The notes under the pieces: model-generated
The model's input: only the letters and a program-made list of their open reading frames with translations
What the model was told of the DNA's origin: nothing
Databases searched by the model: none
Program-made: the position numbers and the translations under genes
Shown: positions 24,488 to 33,711 of the stretch, one piece after another
Layout of the letters: each line of letters begins with the position of its first letter
Numbering within the stretch: the stretch's first letter is position 1
Assembly: GCF_021397715.1 (NCBI RefSeq)
Contig: NZ_CP090208.1
Coordinates: forward strand, 434,001-498,000
Direction of reading: 5' to 3'
From: Pantoea agglomerans
GTDB lineage: Bacteria; Pseudomonadota; Gammaproteobacteria; Enterobacterales; Enterobacteriaceae
DNA length: 64,000 nt

Positions 24488-26137
24488 ATGATTAGATCAA
24501 CCAAAGTTATTCCTGCACTTTCCCTCGCGGCCTTGCTTGTTTCTTCAGCTCTCCACGCTGAAACTTCACCAGAGAAAACCGACGTACTGTTAATTGGCGG
24601 CGGCATCATGAGCGCCTCGATGGGGGCCATGCTGGAAGAGTTACAGCCAGGCTGGAAACAGATCATGGTTGAGAAACTGGACGGTGTGGCGCTGGAATCC
24701 TCAAACGGCTGGAACAATGCCGGGACCGGTCACTCGGCCAACATGGAGCTGAACTATACGCCTGAGCGTAAAGATGGCTCGATTGACGTGACGAAAGCGC
24801 TGGAAATTAACGAAGCCTTTATGGTGTCGCGCCAGTTCTGGACCGCTCAGGTTAAAGAAGGCGTCCTGCACGATCCCCGCAGCTTCATCAACTCTACGCC
24901 GCACATGAGCTTCGTCTGGGGCGACAACGTCGACTTCCTGACCAAACGCTACGCGGCACTGCAGAAAACGGCGCTGTTCCAGGGCATGAAGTTCTCCACC
25001 GATCACCAGCAGATCGCTCAGTGGGCACCACTGGTGATGGAAGGCCGTGATCCGCAGCAGAAAGTGGCTGCGACCTGGACACCGGTCGGTACCGACGTCA
25101 ACTACGGTGAAATCACCCGTCAGCTGATCGGCAGCCTGAAGAAAAATGACAACTTCCGTCTGGAAACCTCCTCTGAAGTGACGGACTTCAAACGTAACGG
25201 CGACAACTCGTGGCACGTCACCATCAAAGATGCCAAAAATGGCAATGAGCGTGCGGTTGATGCCAGGTATGTCTTTATCGGTGCCGGCGGCGGCGCGCTG
25301 AAGTTACTGCAGAAAACCGGCATTCCTGAAGCTGAAAACTATGCAGGCTTCCCGGTAGGTGGGTCGTTCCTGGTAACCGAAAACAGCGCGATTGCCGATC
25401 GTCATCTGGCAAAAGTGTACGGTCAGGCTTCCGTCGGCGCACCACCGATGTCGGTTCCGCATCTGGATACCCGTTACCTCGATGGCAAGCGCGTCGTGCT
25501 GTTTGGGCCGTTCGCGACGTTCTCGACTAAGTTCCTGAAAAATGGTTCGCTGTTTGATCTGCTCAGCACCACCACTACCCACAACGTGATCCCGATGACG
25601 CACGTTGGGATGGATAACTTCGACCTGGTGAAATATCTGGTGGGTCAGGTGATGCTGACTGACGATGACCGCTTTGCTGCGCTGAAAGAGTACTATCCGG
25701 ATGCGAAGAAAGAGGACTGGAAACTGATTCAGGCCGGTCAGCGCGTCCAGATCATCAAGAAAGATGAAGAGAAGGGCGGCGTGCTGAAACTGGGCACCGA
25801 AATCGTGACCGATCAGCAGAAAACCGTTGCTGCACTGCTGGGTGCATCACCGGGTGCCTCTACTGCGGCGCCAATCGCACTGAACGTGATGCAGAAACTG
25901 TTCCCGGAAGAGTTTAAGTCAGCCGAATGGCAGGCGAAGATTCACAAAATGATCCCGGGTTACGGCCAGAAACTGAACGACAACGTTCCGCTGCTGCAGC
26001 AGGTCTGGAATGACACGGCATCAACGCTGCAACTGACCACCCCGCCGGTGATCCATATGGATGGCAACGCGACCGCAGCGCCAGCAGCACCGGCTGAGAA
26101 ACCGGCCGCTTCACCACAACACGATATGGCGCTGTAA
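24488..26137 (+). CDS. mqo: Malate:quinone oxidoreductase
   Basis: FAD enzyme oxidising malate to oxaloacetate and reducing membrane quinone. 549 residues. An N-terminal hydrophobic stretch (about 5-24) precedes the dinucleotide motif VLLIGGGIMSASMG; SSNGWNNAGTGHSANMELNYTP and GASPGASTAAPIAL are Mqo hallmarks. The C-terminus has an Ala/Pro-rich tail. Stand-alone gene with its own terminator. Mqo and FumA in the same region handle malate in opposite directions, respiratory oxidation and fumarate formation, so they are probably expressed under different oxygen conditions. Confidence 0.96.
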   Translation: MIRSTKVIPALSLAALLVSSALHAETSPEKTDVLLIGGGIMSASMGAMLEELQPGWKQIMVEKLDGVALESSNGWNNAGTGHSANMELNYTPERKDGSIDVTKALEINEAFMVSRQFWTAQVKEGVLHDPRSFINSTPHMSFVWGDNVDFLTKRYAALQKTALFQGMKFSTDHQQIAQWAPLVMEGRDPQQKVAATWTPVGTDVNYGEITRQLIGSLKKNDNFRLETSSEVTDFKRNGDNSWHVTIKDAKNGNERAVDARYVFIGAGGGALKLLQKTGIPEAENYAGFPVGGSFLVTENSAIADRHLAKVYGQASVGAPPMSVPHLDTRYLDGKRVVLFGPFATFSTKFLKNGSLFDLLSTTTTHNVIPMTHVGMDNFDLVKYLVGQVMLTDDDRFAALKEYYPDAKKEDWKLIQAGQRVQIIKKDEEKGGVLKLGTEIVTDQQKTVAALLGASPGASTAAPIALNVMQKLFPEEFKSAEWQAKIHKMIPGYGQKLNDNVPLLQQVWNDTASTLQLTTPPVIHMDGNATAAPAAPAEKPAASPQHDMAL

Positions 26138-26153
26138 CAGCCGCTTAATCGTC

Positions 26154-26191
26154 AAAAAGCCCGCGCCGGTTAGCCGACGCGGGCTTTTTTT
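26154..26191 (+). terminator. Rho-independent terminator of mqo
   Basis: 12-bp stem AAAAAGCCCGCG (26154-26165) / CGCGGGCTTTTT (26178-26189) continuing into a T run. Confidence 0.9.
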
Positions 26192-26210
26192 ATTCCTCCG
26201 GCAACCGCGA

Positions 26211-26498
26211 TTATTCCGGCTTGTTGCCACGCCAGCCCGCCCAGGGGTCCTCTTCAGCCGGCGGTGTTGCGTCAGTTTTCTCATCCAGCGACGCCAGATA
26301 GAGTGCTTCGACTTCGGCCCGCGCCCACGGCGTGCGGCGCAGAAACTTCAGGCTCGATTTCACGCTGGGATCGCTTTTGAAACAGTTAATGTTGATGCGT
26401 TTACTCAGTTCAGACCAGCCATACTGTGCAACTAAATGGTTTACCTGCATTTCGAGCGTGACGCCGTGCAGAGGATCTTTTGAGGTGTGTGCGTTCAT
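26211..26498 (-). CDS. VF530-family (DUF2132) small DNA-binding-like protein
   Basis: 95 residues. The core DPLHGVTLEMQVNHLVAQYGW, INCFKSDPSVKSSLKFLRRTPWAR and VEALY defines the VF530 family, small proteins whose solution structure suggests nucleic-acid binding. The C-terminal 25 residues are acidic and proline/tryptophan-rich. Convergent to mqo, no operon partner. Cellular role unknown. Confidence 0.88.
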   Translation of the reverse strand: MNAHTSKDPLHGVTLEMQVNHLVAQYGWSELSKRININCFKSDPSVKSSLKFLRRTPWARAEVEALYLASLDEKTDATPPAEEDPWAGWRGNKPE

Positions 26499-26705
26499 GG
26501 TTTATCCGCCCGGTTCAGTTAATTGCGCACATCCTGACGATCGTCGCGCCGGAGTGCAAGCCTCCCAGGCGAAAAAGCGGAGCATCCGCCAGCCATCTCA
26601 CCTTTTATGTGGCTGAGTTAACGCGATCCATACCCGTTCGGGCAATTTATCACCGATTATGCTAATCATAAGCGATTGATGCGACGACAAAAAGGATCAC
26701 CTGCC

Positions 26706-28022
26706 ATGTCCGATTCCGCAGATAAGCTGCTCAGTTCCGCCAGCCGTAAACGTGCCTTACTGGCCGGTTCGGTGGGCAATTTTATCGAATGGTATGAGTT
26801 TGCCGTTTATGGCTTTCTCGCCACCCTGATTGCGCAGAACTTTTTCCGGCTTGAGGGAGAGTCGGCGCTGACCGGGATTCTGCTGACTTATGCCTCGTTC
26901 GCTATCGCCTTCTTTTTCCGTCCGCTTGGGGCGATCATCTTTGGCCGGATGGGTGACCGCATCGGACGTAAGCCGACGCTGATTTTTGTGCTGATCATGA
27001 TGACACTGGCGACCACCGCCATCGGGCTGGTACCGACCTACGCCACGCTGGGGGTGCTGGCCCCGCTGATGATAACCGGGTTGCGGATTCTGCAGGGGCT
27101 GTTCGCGGGCGGCGAATATGGCGGGGCGGTCTCGTTGATGACCGAATTTGCGCCACGCGGTAAGCGCGGCTTGTTTGGTGCCTGGCAGTCGTTCACCGTG
27201 GCGCTGGGGCTGCTGGCGGGCGCAGGCATTGTGGCGCTGCTCTCACTGTTGTTAAGCCCTGAACAGATGCTGGCATGGGGCTGGCGTGTCCCGTTCTTTC
27301 TCGCGCTGCCGTTGGGTGCGCTGGCGCTCTGGCTTCGGGTACAGATGGAAGAGACGCCGGCCTTTATCCGGCAACAGTCAGAATCCGTACCTGAAAGGGT
27401 GACGGCCAGCTTCGGCGCGACGCTGAAAACCATTCTGCTCGGCATCTGCCGGCTGATGGTCTGGTCGGCCGCCGGCTATACCTATCTGGTGATCATGCCA
27501 ACTTACCTGCAGGCGTCGCTGCATACCGGTTTTAATCAGGCGTTACTGATTGCGGTGATTTCGAACCTCGGCTTTGCCGCGACCATTATTCCGGCCGGTA
27601 TGCTGAGCGATAAGATTGGCCGTCGCGCAGTGATGGTGACCGCGGCGGTGCTGCTGTTGCTGCTGGCGCTGCCGCTGCTCAACGTACTGCAGGCGGAAAG
27701 CAGTGGGCTCGGGCTGAAGGCGCTGGTGGTGTTTATTGCGGGCGGGATTGTCGGACTACTGGCGGGACCGGGACCGGCGATGCTGGCGGAGATGTTTCCC
27801 ACGCGGGTGCGCTATACCGGGCTGGGGCTGGCCTATTCACTCTCGAACGCCGTCTTCTCCGGCTGTGCCGGATTGATCATTACCGGGCTGATTAAACAGA
27901 CCGGCAATCTGGATATTCCCGCCTGGTACGTGATGATCACCGCGCTGATCAGTATTGTGGCGCTGATGACCCTGAACAAGGATGACCATCTGCGGCTGCT
28001 GGATGAGCCGCCGTCGCGCTGA
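26706..28022 (+). CDS. Metabolite:H+ symporter family MFS transporter
   Basis: 438 residues, 12 helices. GNFIEWYEFAVYGFLATLIAQNFF and GRMGDRIGRKPTL are the MHS signature regions (ProP, KgtP, ShiA, citrate carriers); LQGLFAGGEYGGA in helix 4 and EMFPTRVRYTGLGLAYS in helix 10 agree. Start ATG 26706 has AAAGGA upstream (26691-26696); the frame extends to TTG 26676 without a better signal. Substrates in this family are carboxylates, betaines or similar. The substrate here is unknown. Confidence 0.9.
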   Translation: MSDSADKLLSSASRKRALLAGSVGNFIEWYEFAVYGFLATLIAQNFFRLEGESALTGILLTYASFAIAFFFRPLGAIIFGRMGDRIGRKPTLIFVLIMMTLATTAIGLVPTYATLGVLAPLMITGLRILQGLFAGGEYGGAVSLMTEFAPRGKRGLFGAWQSFTVALGLLAGAGIVALLSLLLSPEQMLAWGWRVPFFLALPLGALALWLRVQMEETPAFIRQQSESVPERVTASFGATLKTILLGICRLMVWSAAGYTYLVIMPTYLQASLHTGFNQALLIAVISNLGFAATIIPAGMLSDKIGRRAVMVTAAVLLLLLALPLLNVLQAESSGLGLKALVVFIAGGIVGLLAGPGPAMLAEMFPTRVRYTGLGLAYSLSNAVFSGCAGLIITGLIKQTGNLDIPAWYVMITALISIVALMTLNKDDHLRLLDEPPSR

Positions 28023-28041
28023 ACCGGCGGTTACAGGCATA

Positions 28042-28067
28042 AAAAAGGCTCCCGGAGGAGCCTTTTT
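28042..28067. terminator. Bidirectional terminator between MHS transporter and ddc
   Basis: 11-bp stem AAAAAGGCTCC / GGAGCCTTTTT with a 4-base loop; A-run before and T-run after make it usable by both convergent genes. Confidence 0.9.
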
Positions 28068-28080
28068 AACAACCGATAAC

Positions 28081-29565
28081 TTACACCAGTTGCTGCGCGG
28101 TGGTTTCCACCAGAGTCAGCAGGATTTGAATGTCTTCCAGCGTGACGGTCGGGTTCAGCAGCGTCATTTTCAGACAGGTGACGCCGTTAAATTCGGTGAC
28201 GCCGACGTTGGCGCGACCTGACTCCAGCAGGGCATCGCCAATACGCTGATTCAGCAGCGCGATATCCGCATCGCTGAGGTGCGCCAGATGGGCCGGACGA
28301 TAGCGGAACAGCACGCTTGCCAGCTGCGGCTTCATCACCAGTTCCAGCGCGGGCTGTTGTTCAACATAGTGAGCAACCTGCTGCGCCAGCGTCACACCGT
28401 GATCGATGATCGCGGCATACTGTTTCTGACCCAATGCTTCCAGGCCCATCCACAGTTTCAGCGCATCGAAACGGCGGGTGGTCTGCAGCGACTTCGACAC
28501 CAGATTCGGTACGCCCTGCGCTTCATCAAACTCCGAGTTCAGGTAGGCCGCCTGGTAACGCATCAGCTCATAGTGACGCGCTTCCTTCAGCAGGAAAGCG
28601 CCACAGCTGATGGTCTGGAAGAACTGCTTGTGGAAGTCGAGCGTGATGGAGTCCACCAGTTCAATCCCATCCAGATAGTCGCGGTACTGCTCGGAGAGCA
28701 GCAGCGCGCCACCCCAGGCGGCATCGACGTGAACCCAGATCTGCTGTTCCGCCGCCAGCGTTGCGATCTCGCGCAGCGGGTCGATGGCACCGGCATCAGT
28801 GGTGCCTGCGGTCGCGACAATCGCCAGCACCTGCTCGCCGTTGGCCTGAGCCTGGGCCAGCTTGTGACGTAAATCGTCCAGATCCATACGGGCGAAGCGG
28901 TCCGTTTTGACCAGCGTCACCGACTGATAGCCGAGGCCCAGCAGCGCCATGTTTTTCTGCACGGAGAAGTGGGCATTTTCTGAACAGAAGACTTTGATCT
29001 TCTTCAGATCGCCGGTCAGACCATCCTGCTGTACGGAGTGTCCCTGGCGGGCAAACCAGGCATCACGCGCCAGCATCAGACCCATCAGATTGCTCTGGGT
29101 ACCGCCGCTGGTGAAGACGCCCGCGTCGCCCGGCTGATAACCCACCTGCGTACGCAGCCATTCGATCAGCTTCATCTCAATTATGGTGGCGGAAGGGGCC
29201 TGGTCCCACGAATCCATGCTCTGGTTGGTGGCATTAATCAGGACTTCGGCCGCCTGGCTGATCACCAGACTTGGGCAGTGCAGGTGCGCGACACACTGCG
29301 GGTGATGCACTGACAGGCTGTCTTTCAGAAAGTATTCGATGGCGCGTTCAATCGCGGCCTGGTTGCCCAGGCCCTGAGGATTGAAGTCCAGCGTGATACG
29401 TTCACGCAGCTCAGCGACGGTTTTGCCCTGATACATCTCAGGTTGTTCCAGCCACTTAACGACCGCCGCGCTACTCTGGGCAATCGCCTGCTGGTAGGCC
29501 TCGGTGCTCTGTGCTGAGGCCGCCAGAATCGGGTTTAACCGGGACATTGCATTCACTCCACTCAA
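28081..29565 (-). CDS. ddc: L-2,4-diaminobutyrate decarboxylase
   Basis: PLP enzyme converting L-2,4-diaminobutyrate to 1,3-diaminopropane. 494 residues of the group II decarboxylase fold: VFTSGGTQSNLMGLMLARD, ATAGTTDAGAIDPL, WVHVDAAWGGALLLS and the PLP-lysine motif LDFHKQFFQ. The ATG at 29565 overlaps the stop of the aminotransferase gene as ATGA, which supports this start over ATG 29547. The same two-gene arrangement (dat-ddc) is known in Acinetobacter and Enterobacter. Product feeds polyamine pools or siderophore-type products; none of the latter's genes are visible here. Confidence 0.94.
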   Translation of the reverse strand: MSGVNAMSRLNPILAASAQSTEAYQQAIAQSSAAVVKWLEQPEMYQGKTVAELRERITLDFNPQGLGNQAAIERAIEYFLKDSLSVHHPQCVAHLHCPSLVISQAAEVLINATNQSMDSWDQAPSATIIEMKLIEWLRTQVGYQPGDAGVFTSGGTQSNLMGLMLARDAWFARQGHSVQQDGLTGDLKKIKVFCSENAHFSVQKNMALLGLGYQSVTLVKTDRFARMDLDDLRHKLAQAQANGEQVLAIVATAGTTDAGAIDPLREIATLAAEQQIWVHVDAAWGGALLLSEQYRDYLDGIELVDSITLDFHKQFFQTISCGAFLLKEARHYELMRYQAAYLNSEFDEAQGVPNLVSKSLQTTRRFDALKLWMGLEALGQKQYAAIIDHGVTLAQQVAHYVEQQPALELVMKPQLASVLFRYRPAHLAHLSDADIALLNQRIGDALLESGRANVGVTEFNGVTCLKMTLLNPTVTLEDIQILLTLVETTAQQLV

Positions 29566-30947
29566 ACGGGTTTCACGCCAGCTGACAGCAGGGCGTTTTC
29601 AAATTTATCCATAAACACGTCGAGTTCTGCATTGGTGATCAGCAGCGACGGCAGCAGACGCAGCACGCTACCGTGACGACCGCCACGCTCCAGAATCAGG
29701 CCGTTTTCAAAACATTTTTTCTGCACCAGCGCCGAGAGCTCGCCATCTGCCGGGAAGCTGCCCATGTGATCGGCGGCTTCGTCAGGTTTCACCATCTCGA
29801 TACCGATCATCAGGCCCAGGCCACGCACGTTACCGATAACCGGATAACGCTGTTGCAGTTCACCCAGTTTACCTTTCAGCCACTCGCCCTGCGCCGCGAC
29901 TTTATCTGCGATGTTGTTGTCTTTCAGCAGTTTCAGGGTGGTGAGGCCGGTTGCCATCGCCAGCTGGTTACCGCGGAACGTCCCGGTATGATGGCCCGGA
30001 GACCAGGCATCGAACTCTTTCTTAATGCCGAGTACCGCCAGTGGCAGACCGCCGCCAACCGCTTTCGACATCACGATGATGTCCGGCTCAATACCCGCGT
30101 GTTCAAAGGCGAAGAACTTACCGGTACGGGCAAAACCTGCCTGCACTTCATCCAGGATCAGCAGAATGCCATGTTCCTGAGTGACTTTACGGATGCGCTG
30201 CAGCCATTCCGCCGGGGCCGGGTTGACGCCGCCTTCACCCTGAACCGCTTCCAGGATCACGGCTGCAGGTTTGCGCACGCCGCTCTCAACGTCGTTGATC
30301 AGGTTTTCGAAGTAGTAGGTCAGCGCTTTGACGCCCGCTTCACCGCCAATTCCCAGCGGGCAGCGGTAAAGGTGCGGATAAGGCATGAACTGCACTTCCG
30401 GCATCATGCCGTCGACGGCTTCTTTGGGTGACAGGTTACCGGTCACTGACAGCGCGCCGTGGGTCATGCCGTGATAACCGCCGGAGAAGCTGATCACGCC
30501 GGAACGACCGGTGTGCTTTTTCGCCAGCTTCAGTGCGGCTTCTACCGCATCCGCACCGGATGGGCCGGTAAACTGCAGGCAATACTCTTTGCCCTGGCCT
30601 GGCAGTAAAGAGAGCAGGTATTCAGAAAATTCATCTTTTAACGGCGTAGTCAGATCGAGGGTATGTAACGGCAAGCCGCTGGTAATGACATTTTGAATAC
30701 TTTGCAGAACGTCTGGATGGTTATGGCCCAAAGCCAGCGTTCCGGCACCGGCAAGACAATCAAGATACTGATTATTCTCGACGTCGGTGATCCAGACACC
30801 TTGCGCTTTCGCAATCGCGAACGGCAATTTACGAGGGTAACTTCGAACGTTTGATTCAAATTCAGCCTGACGGGCTAAATAGGTTTCATTGTTTCCGTTT
30901 AAGGTCTGTGCATTCAAACTATCAATACGGACTTTATCCGTCATCAT
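29562..30947 (-). CDS. dat: L-2,4-diaminobutyrate:2-oxoglutarate aminotransferase
   Basis: Class III PLP aminotransferase of 461 residues making 2,4-diaminobutyrate from aspartate semialdehyde and glutamate. Motifs: GAGTLALGHNHPDV, FSGGYHGMTHGALS, ILDEVQAGFARTGKFFAFEHAGIEPDIIVMSKAVGGGLPLAV, with the PLP Lys in MSKAVGGG. The N-terminal 25 residues before the fold resemble those of other Dat proteins. First gene of the dat-ddc pair, 4-bp overlap. A 760-bp gap lies upstream. Confidence 0.93.
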   Translation of the reverse strand: MMTDKVRIDSLNAQTLNGNNETYLARQAEFESNVRSYPRKLPFAIAKAQGVWITDVENNQYLDCLAGAGTLALGHNHPDVLQSIQNVITSGLPLHTLDLTTPLKDEFSEYLLSLLPGQGKEYCLQFTGPSGADAVEAALKLAKKHTGRSGVISFSGGYHGMTHGALSVTGNLSPKEAVDGMMPEVQFMPYPHLYRCPLGIGGEAGVKALTYYFENLINDVESGVRKPAAVILEAVQGEGGVNPAPAEWLQRIRKVTQEHGILLILDEVQAGFARTGKFFAFEHAGIEPDIIVMSKAVGGGLPLAVLGIKKEFDAWSPGHHTGTFRGNQLAMATGLTTLKLLKDNNIADKVAAQGEWLKGKLGELQQRYPVIGNVRGLGLMIGIEMVKPDEAADHMGSFPADGELSALVQKKCFENGLILERGGRHGSVLRLLPSLLITNAELDVFMDKFENALLSAGVKPV

Positions 30948-31707
30948 ATCTCTCCTACAACCGGGACGGGTGTAACGTCGCAGTTGAATAAATGAATTAA
31001 AAAAGTAATGGGCATCGATAAAACGCGGCCAATATATTGGTTTTTCAGGTCCGACTCAATGATTAATTTCATCGGAAGTTTACGGATTATTTGCTTTGTT
31101 TATCAACGGTTTGATCTCTTTATGACCATTTTTATCGGCGCGATTCTTTACGGACGCTTTTAATAAAGCACGTAAAAACACGTGTTTACCCTGGCTGACC
31201 GTCATTACGTGGCGGTTAACCAGTTGTGTAAAAGGCTGTTTCTGGCAAAAAAACACGGTAAACGACGACGCAAAAATCGGTAAAAAAGCCTGTCGCGGTG
31301 TTCGGTTGCGTCCTGATTAAATAATCACGGCATTACAGTAAATTCGTTAAAATATTAAACCTTCCATTAACAATTAATTAATCTCACACCCGCTTACCGT
31401 GGTTAACCGCAACGGCAGGGTCGGCGTTATGACGCTCTCTGTGTGCTAAACCCAGCGACATTGTTACCGGCACGCGTGCAGAAGGTGCTACCGGATAGGG
31501 CCCTGGCGGCGGACGCTGATCGTCTCACCGGGTGAATGGTTACAATTACTGACTCAAACCTTACCTGGCTGCCAGCCGCCGTGGTCAGGGCCTTCAGCGG
31601 CCGATGGCACCGCACAGACCGGATAAGCCTTCTCTGGATCAAACTGAGCCCGGCGGGGATACATATACTTTCTGCGACCCTTTCCATTCGCCGTTCAGGG
31701 AGTTCTT
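30948..31707. other. 760-bp non-coding gap between dat and the SRPBCC gene
   Basis: No convincing gene. 30948-31390 is AT-rich and should carry the dat promoter; 31420-31700 is GC-rich, with only low-quality overlapping frames on both strands and no family resemblance. The 40 bp before 31708 contain the SRPBCC ribosome-binding site (AGGGAG). No RNA gene seen. Confidence 0.4.
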
Positions 31708-32109
31708 ATGATTACGCTCCATCACGCAATAAAAATCACCGCTGCACGAAGCCAGGTCTATGCCGCCTTAACGGATATCACTCAACTCGCCAGCTGGCAG
31801 CTGGGCGTGGTTGAAGGGACGATTGCGCCGGGCGAAATCCTGACGTTGCGACCCAGTCCGCACGCCCACATCAGCTGGCGAACCGACCAACTGGTGCCGG
31901 ATGAAGAGCTGGTACAGACCTCGGTTGAAGAGCCGGACAGCCCGGCGGGAAAAACCCTGCGTATCACCCTGGCCGATTTCGGACCCGATCAGACCATTGT
32001 GGCGCTCAGTCATGGTGGCTGGTCTGACCGCGATCCGCATCTGCCGTTCTGCAATACCCGCTGGGGCGAAGTGTTACTGCATCTGAAAAGCTGGGTAGAA
32101 GCCCGATAA
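31708..32109 (+). CDS. SRPBCC-superfamily (START-like) protein
   Basis: 133 residues. N-terminal MITLHHAIKITAARSQVYAALTDI and the C-terminal helix RWGEVLLHLKSWVEAR are the ends of the helix-grip fold; YAALTDITQLASWQLGVVEG fits polyketide cyclase/AHSA1-like members, which bind hydrophobic or aromatic ligands. It lies 10 bp before a UbiD-type decarboxylase gene and is surely co-transcribed, so it may bind the substrate or product of that enzyme. That is inference from context. Confidence 0.75.
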   Translation: MITLHHAIKITAARSQVYAALTDITQLASWQLGVVEGTIAPGEILTLRPSPHAHISWRTDQLVPDEELVQTSVEEPDSPAGKTLRITLADFGPDQTIVALSHGGWSDRDPHLPFCNTRWGEVLLHLKSWVEAR

Positions 32110-32119
32110 GGAGAGAATC

Positions 32120-33667
32120 ATGCCGCAAAAACGCCCGACCTCGTATCTTGAGGTAAAACCTGGCGACCCTCATCCACAAGGCTGGCAGGTGCCGCCGGTT
32201 AACGATCTGCGCTCGGCGATTGCCTTACTGCAAACGCTACCGGGTCAATACATTGAAACCGATCGCGAAGTCGATCCCATTGCCGAGCTGGCGGGCGTCT
32301 ACCGCTACATTGGTGCGGGCGGGACGGTCATGCGACCCACCCGGATCGGTCCGGCCATGACCTTTAATACCATCAAAGGCTTTCCGGATGCGCGAGTGCT
32401 GGTGGGATTAATGGCCAGCCGTGAACGGGTTAGCGCGCTGCTGGGCGCGCCGGTGCGGGAGCTGGGGATTCAGATGGCGCAGGCACGACGCAACGTGACG
32501 CCGCCGGTAACGGTAGAGCAGCAGGACGCGCCCTGTCAGCAGGTGGTCTACCGCGCCGACGATCCTGACTTCGATCTGCGCAAAATTCTGCCCGCGCCGA
32601 CCAATACCACGGAAGATGCCGGACCTTTCTTCTGCCTCGGACTGGTGCTGGGCAGCGATCCGGACGACCGTAATAATACCGATGTGACGATCCACCGTCT
32701 CTGCGTGCAGGGTAAGGATGAGATGTCGATCTTTTTCGCGCCAGGTCGCCACATTGACGCGTTCCGGCGCAAAGCTGAAGCGGCGGGCAAACCGCTGCCG
32801 GTCTCAATCAATATGGGGCTGGACCCGGCCATTACCATTGGTGCAGAGTTCGAAGCGCCCACCACGCCGTTTGGCTTCAATGAACTCTGTGTCGCGGGCG
32901 GGCTGCGTGGTCAGCCGGTGGAACTGGTGGAGTGTCTGACGATCGATCAGCGCGCCATCGCCCGGGCGGAGATTGTTATCGAGGGCGAGATTCTGCCTGA
33001 CGTTCGGGTTGCGGAAGATCAGCACACCCACACGGGCAAAGCGATGCCGGAATTTCCGGGCTATACCGGCGACGCTAATCCTTCCCTGCCGGTGATCAAA
33101 GTGAAAGCCATTACCACCCGCCATCAGCCGATTTTACAGACGCTGGTCGGGCCGGGCGAAGAACATGTCAGCCTGGCGGGCATTCCTACCGAGGCCAGTA
33201 TCTATCTGCAATGTGAGGATGCGCTGCCCGGACTGGTGAAAAACGTATATGCCCACAGTGCCGGTGGCGGCAAGTTTCTGGCGGTGCTGCAGGTGGCGAA
33301 ACGCAATGCCGGTGATGACGGCATGACCCGCCAGGCGGCGCTGATTGCGCTGGCGGTTTATCGCGAACTGAAGAACGTCATTCTGGTGGATGAGGATGTC
33401 GATCTGTTTGATACCGATGACGTGATGTGGGCGATGCAAACCCGCTTTGTGGGCGACCTCGATACGATATTCGTTCCCGGTGTGGCCGGCCATGTGCTCG
33501 ATCCTTCACAGCAGCCTTTTTACGATCCGCGTATCAGCGACAAAGGCACCACCACTAAGACCATCTTCGACTGCACCGTGCCATTTAAACTCAAACCGCA
33601 TTTCGTGCGTGCGCAGTTTGCCGAGGTCGATCCCAGCCTGTGGGCGCCTTCACTGTTCCCGCGTTAA
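32120..33667 (+). CDS. UbiD-family prenylated-FMN-dependent decarboxylase
   Basis: 515 residues. UbiD family members (de)carboxylate aromatic or unsaturated acids with prenylated FMN. Visible family features: GPAMTFNTIKGFPDARVLVG, NTTEDAGPFFCLGLVLG, NTDVTIHRLCVQGKDEM (cofactor/metal region), EIVIEGEILPD with the first acidic catalytic residues, PTEASIYLQ and the late NVILVDEDVDLFDTDDVMWAM. The prFMN synthase UbiX is not adjacent and would come from elsewhere in the genome. Substrate unknown: gallate/protocatechuate, pyrrole or furan carboxylates are all possible for this subgroup. Confidence 0.87.
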   Translation: MPQKRPTSYLEVKPGDPHPQGWQVPPVNDLRSAIALLQTLPGQYIETDREVDPIAELAGVYRYIGAGGTVMRPTRIGPAMTFNTIKGFPDARVLVGLMASRERVSALLGAPVRELGIQMAQARRNVTPPVTVEQQDAPCQQVVYRADDPDFDLRKILPAPTNTTEDAGPFFCLGLVLGSDPDDRNNTDVTIHRLCVQGKDEMSIFFAPGRHIDAFRRKAEAAGKPLPVSINMGLDPAITIGAEFEAPTTPFGFNELCVAGGLRGQPVELVECLTIDQRAIARAEIVIEGEILPDVRVAEDQHTHTGKAMPEFPGYTGDANPSLPVIKVKAITTRHQPILQTLVGPGEEHVSLAGIPTEASIYLQCEDALPGLVKNVYAHSAGGGKFLAVLQVAKRNAGDDGMTRQAALIALAVYRELKNVILVDEDVDLFDTDDVMWAMQTRFVGDLDTIFVPGVAGHVLDPSQQPFYDPRISDKGTTTKTIFDCTVPFKLKPHFVRAQFAEVDPSLWAPSLFPR

Positions 33668-33711
33668 CCTTTATGGGTTTTAGCCCGCCGCCATCGGGCG
33701 GCGGGTCCGCC

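Noticed and set aside
28949..30431. Several long plus-strand frames opposite ddc and dat
   Set aside because: They mirror the codon structure of the decarboxylase and aminotransferase genes and show no protein family pattern.
33684..33705. Hairpin CCCGCCGCC/GGCGGCGGG as a terminator between ubiD and the FUSC gene
   Set aside because: No T run follows in either direction; kept only as a remark in the FUSC entry.
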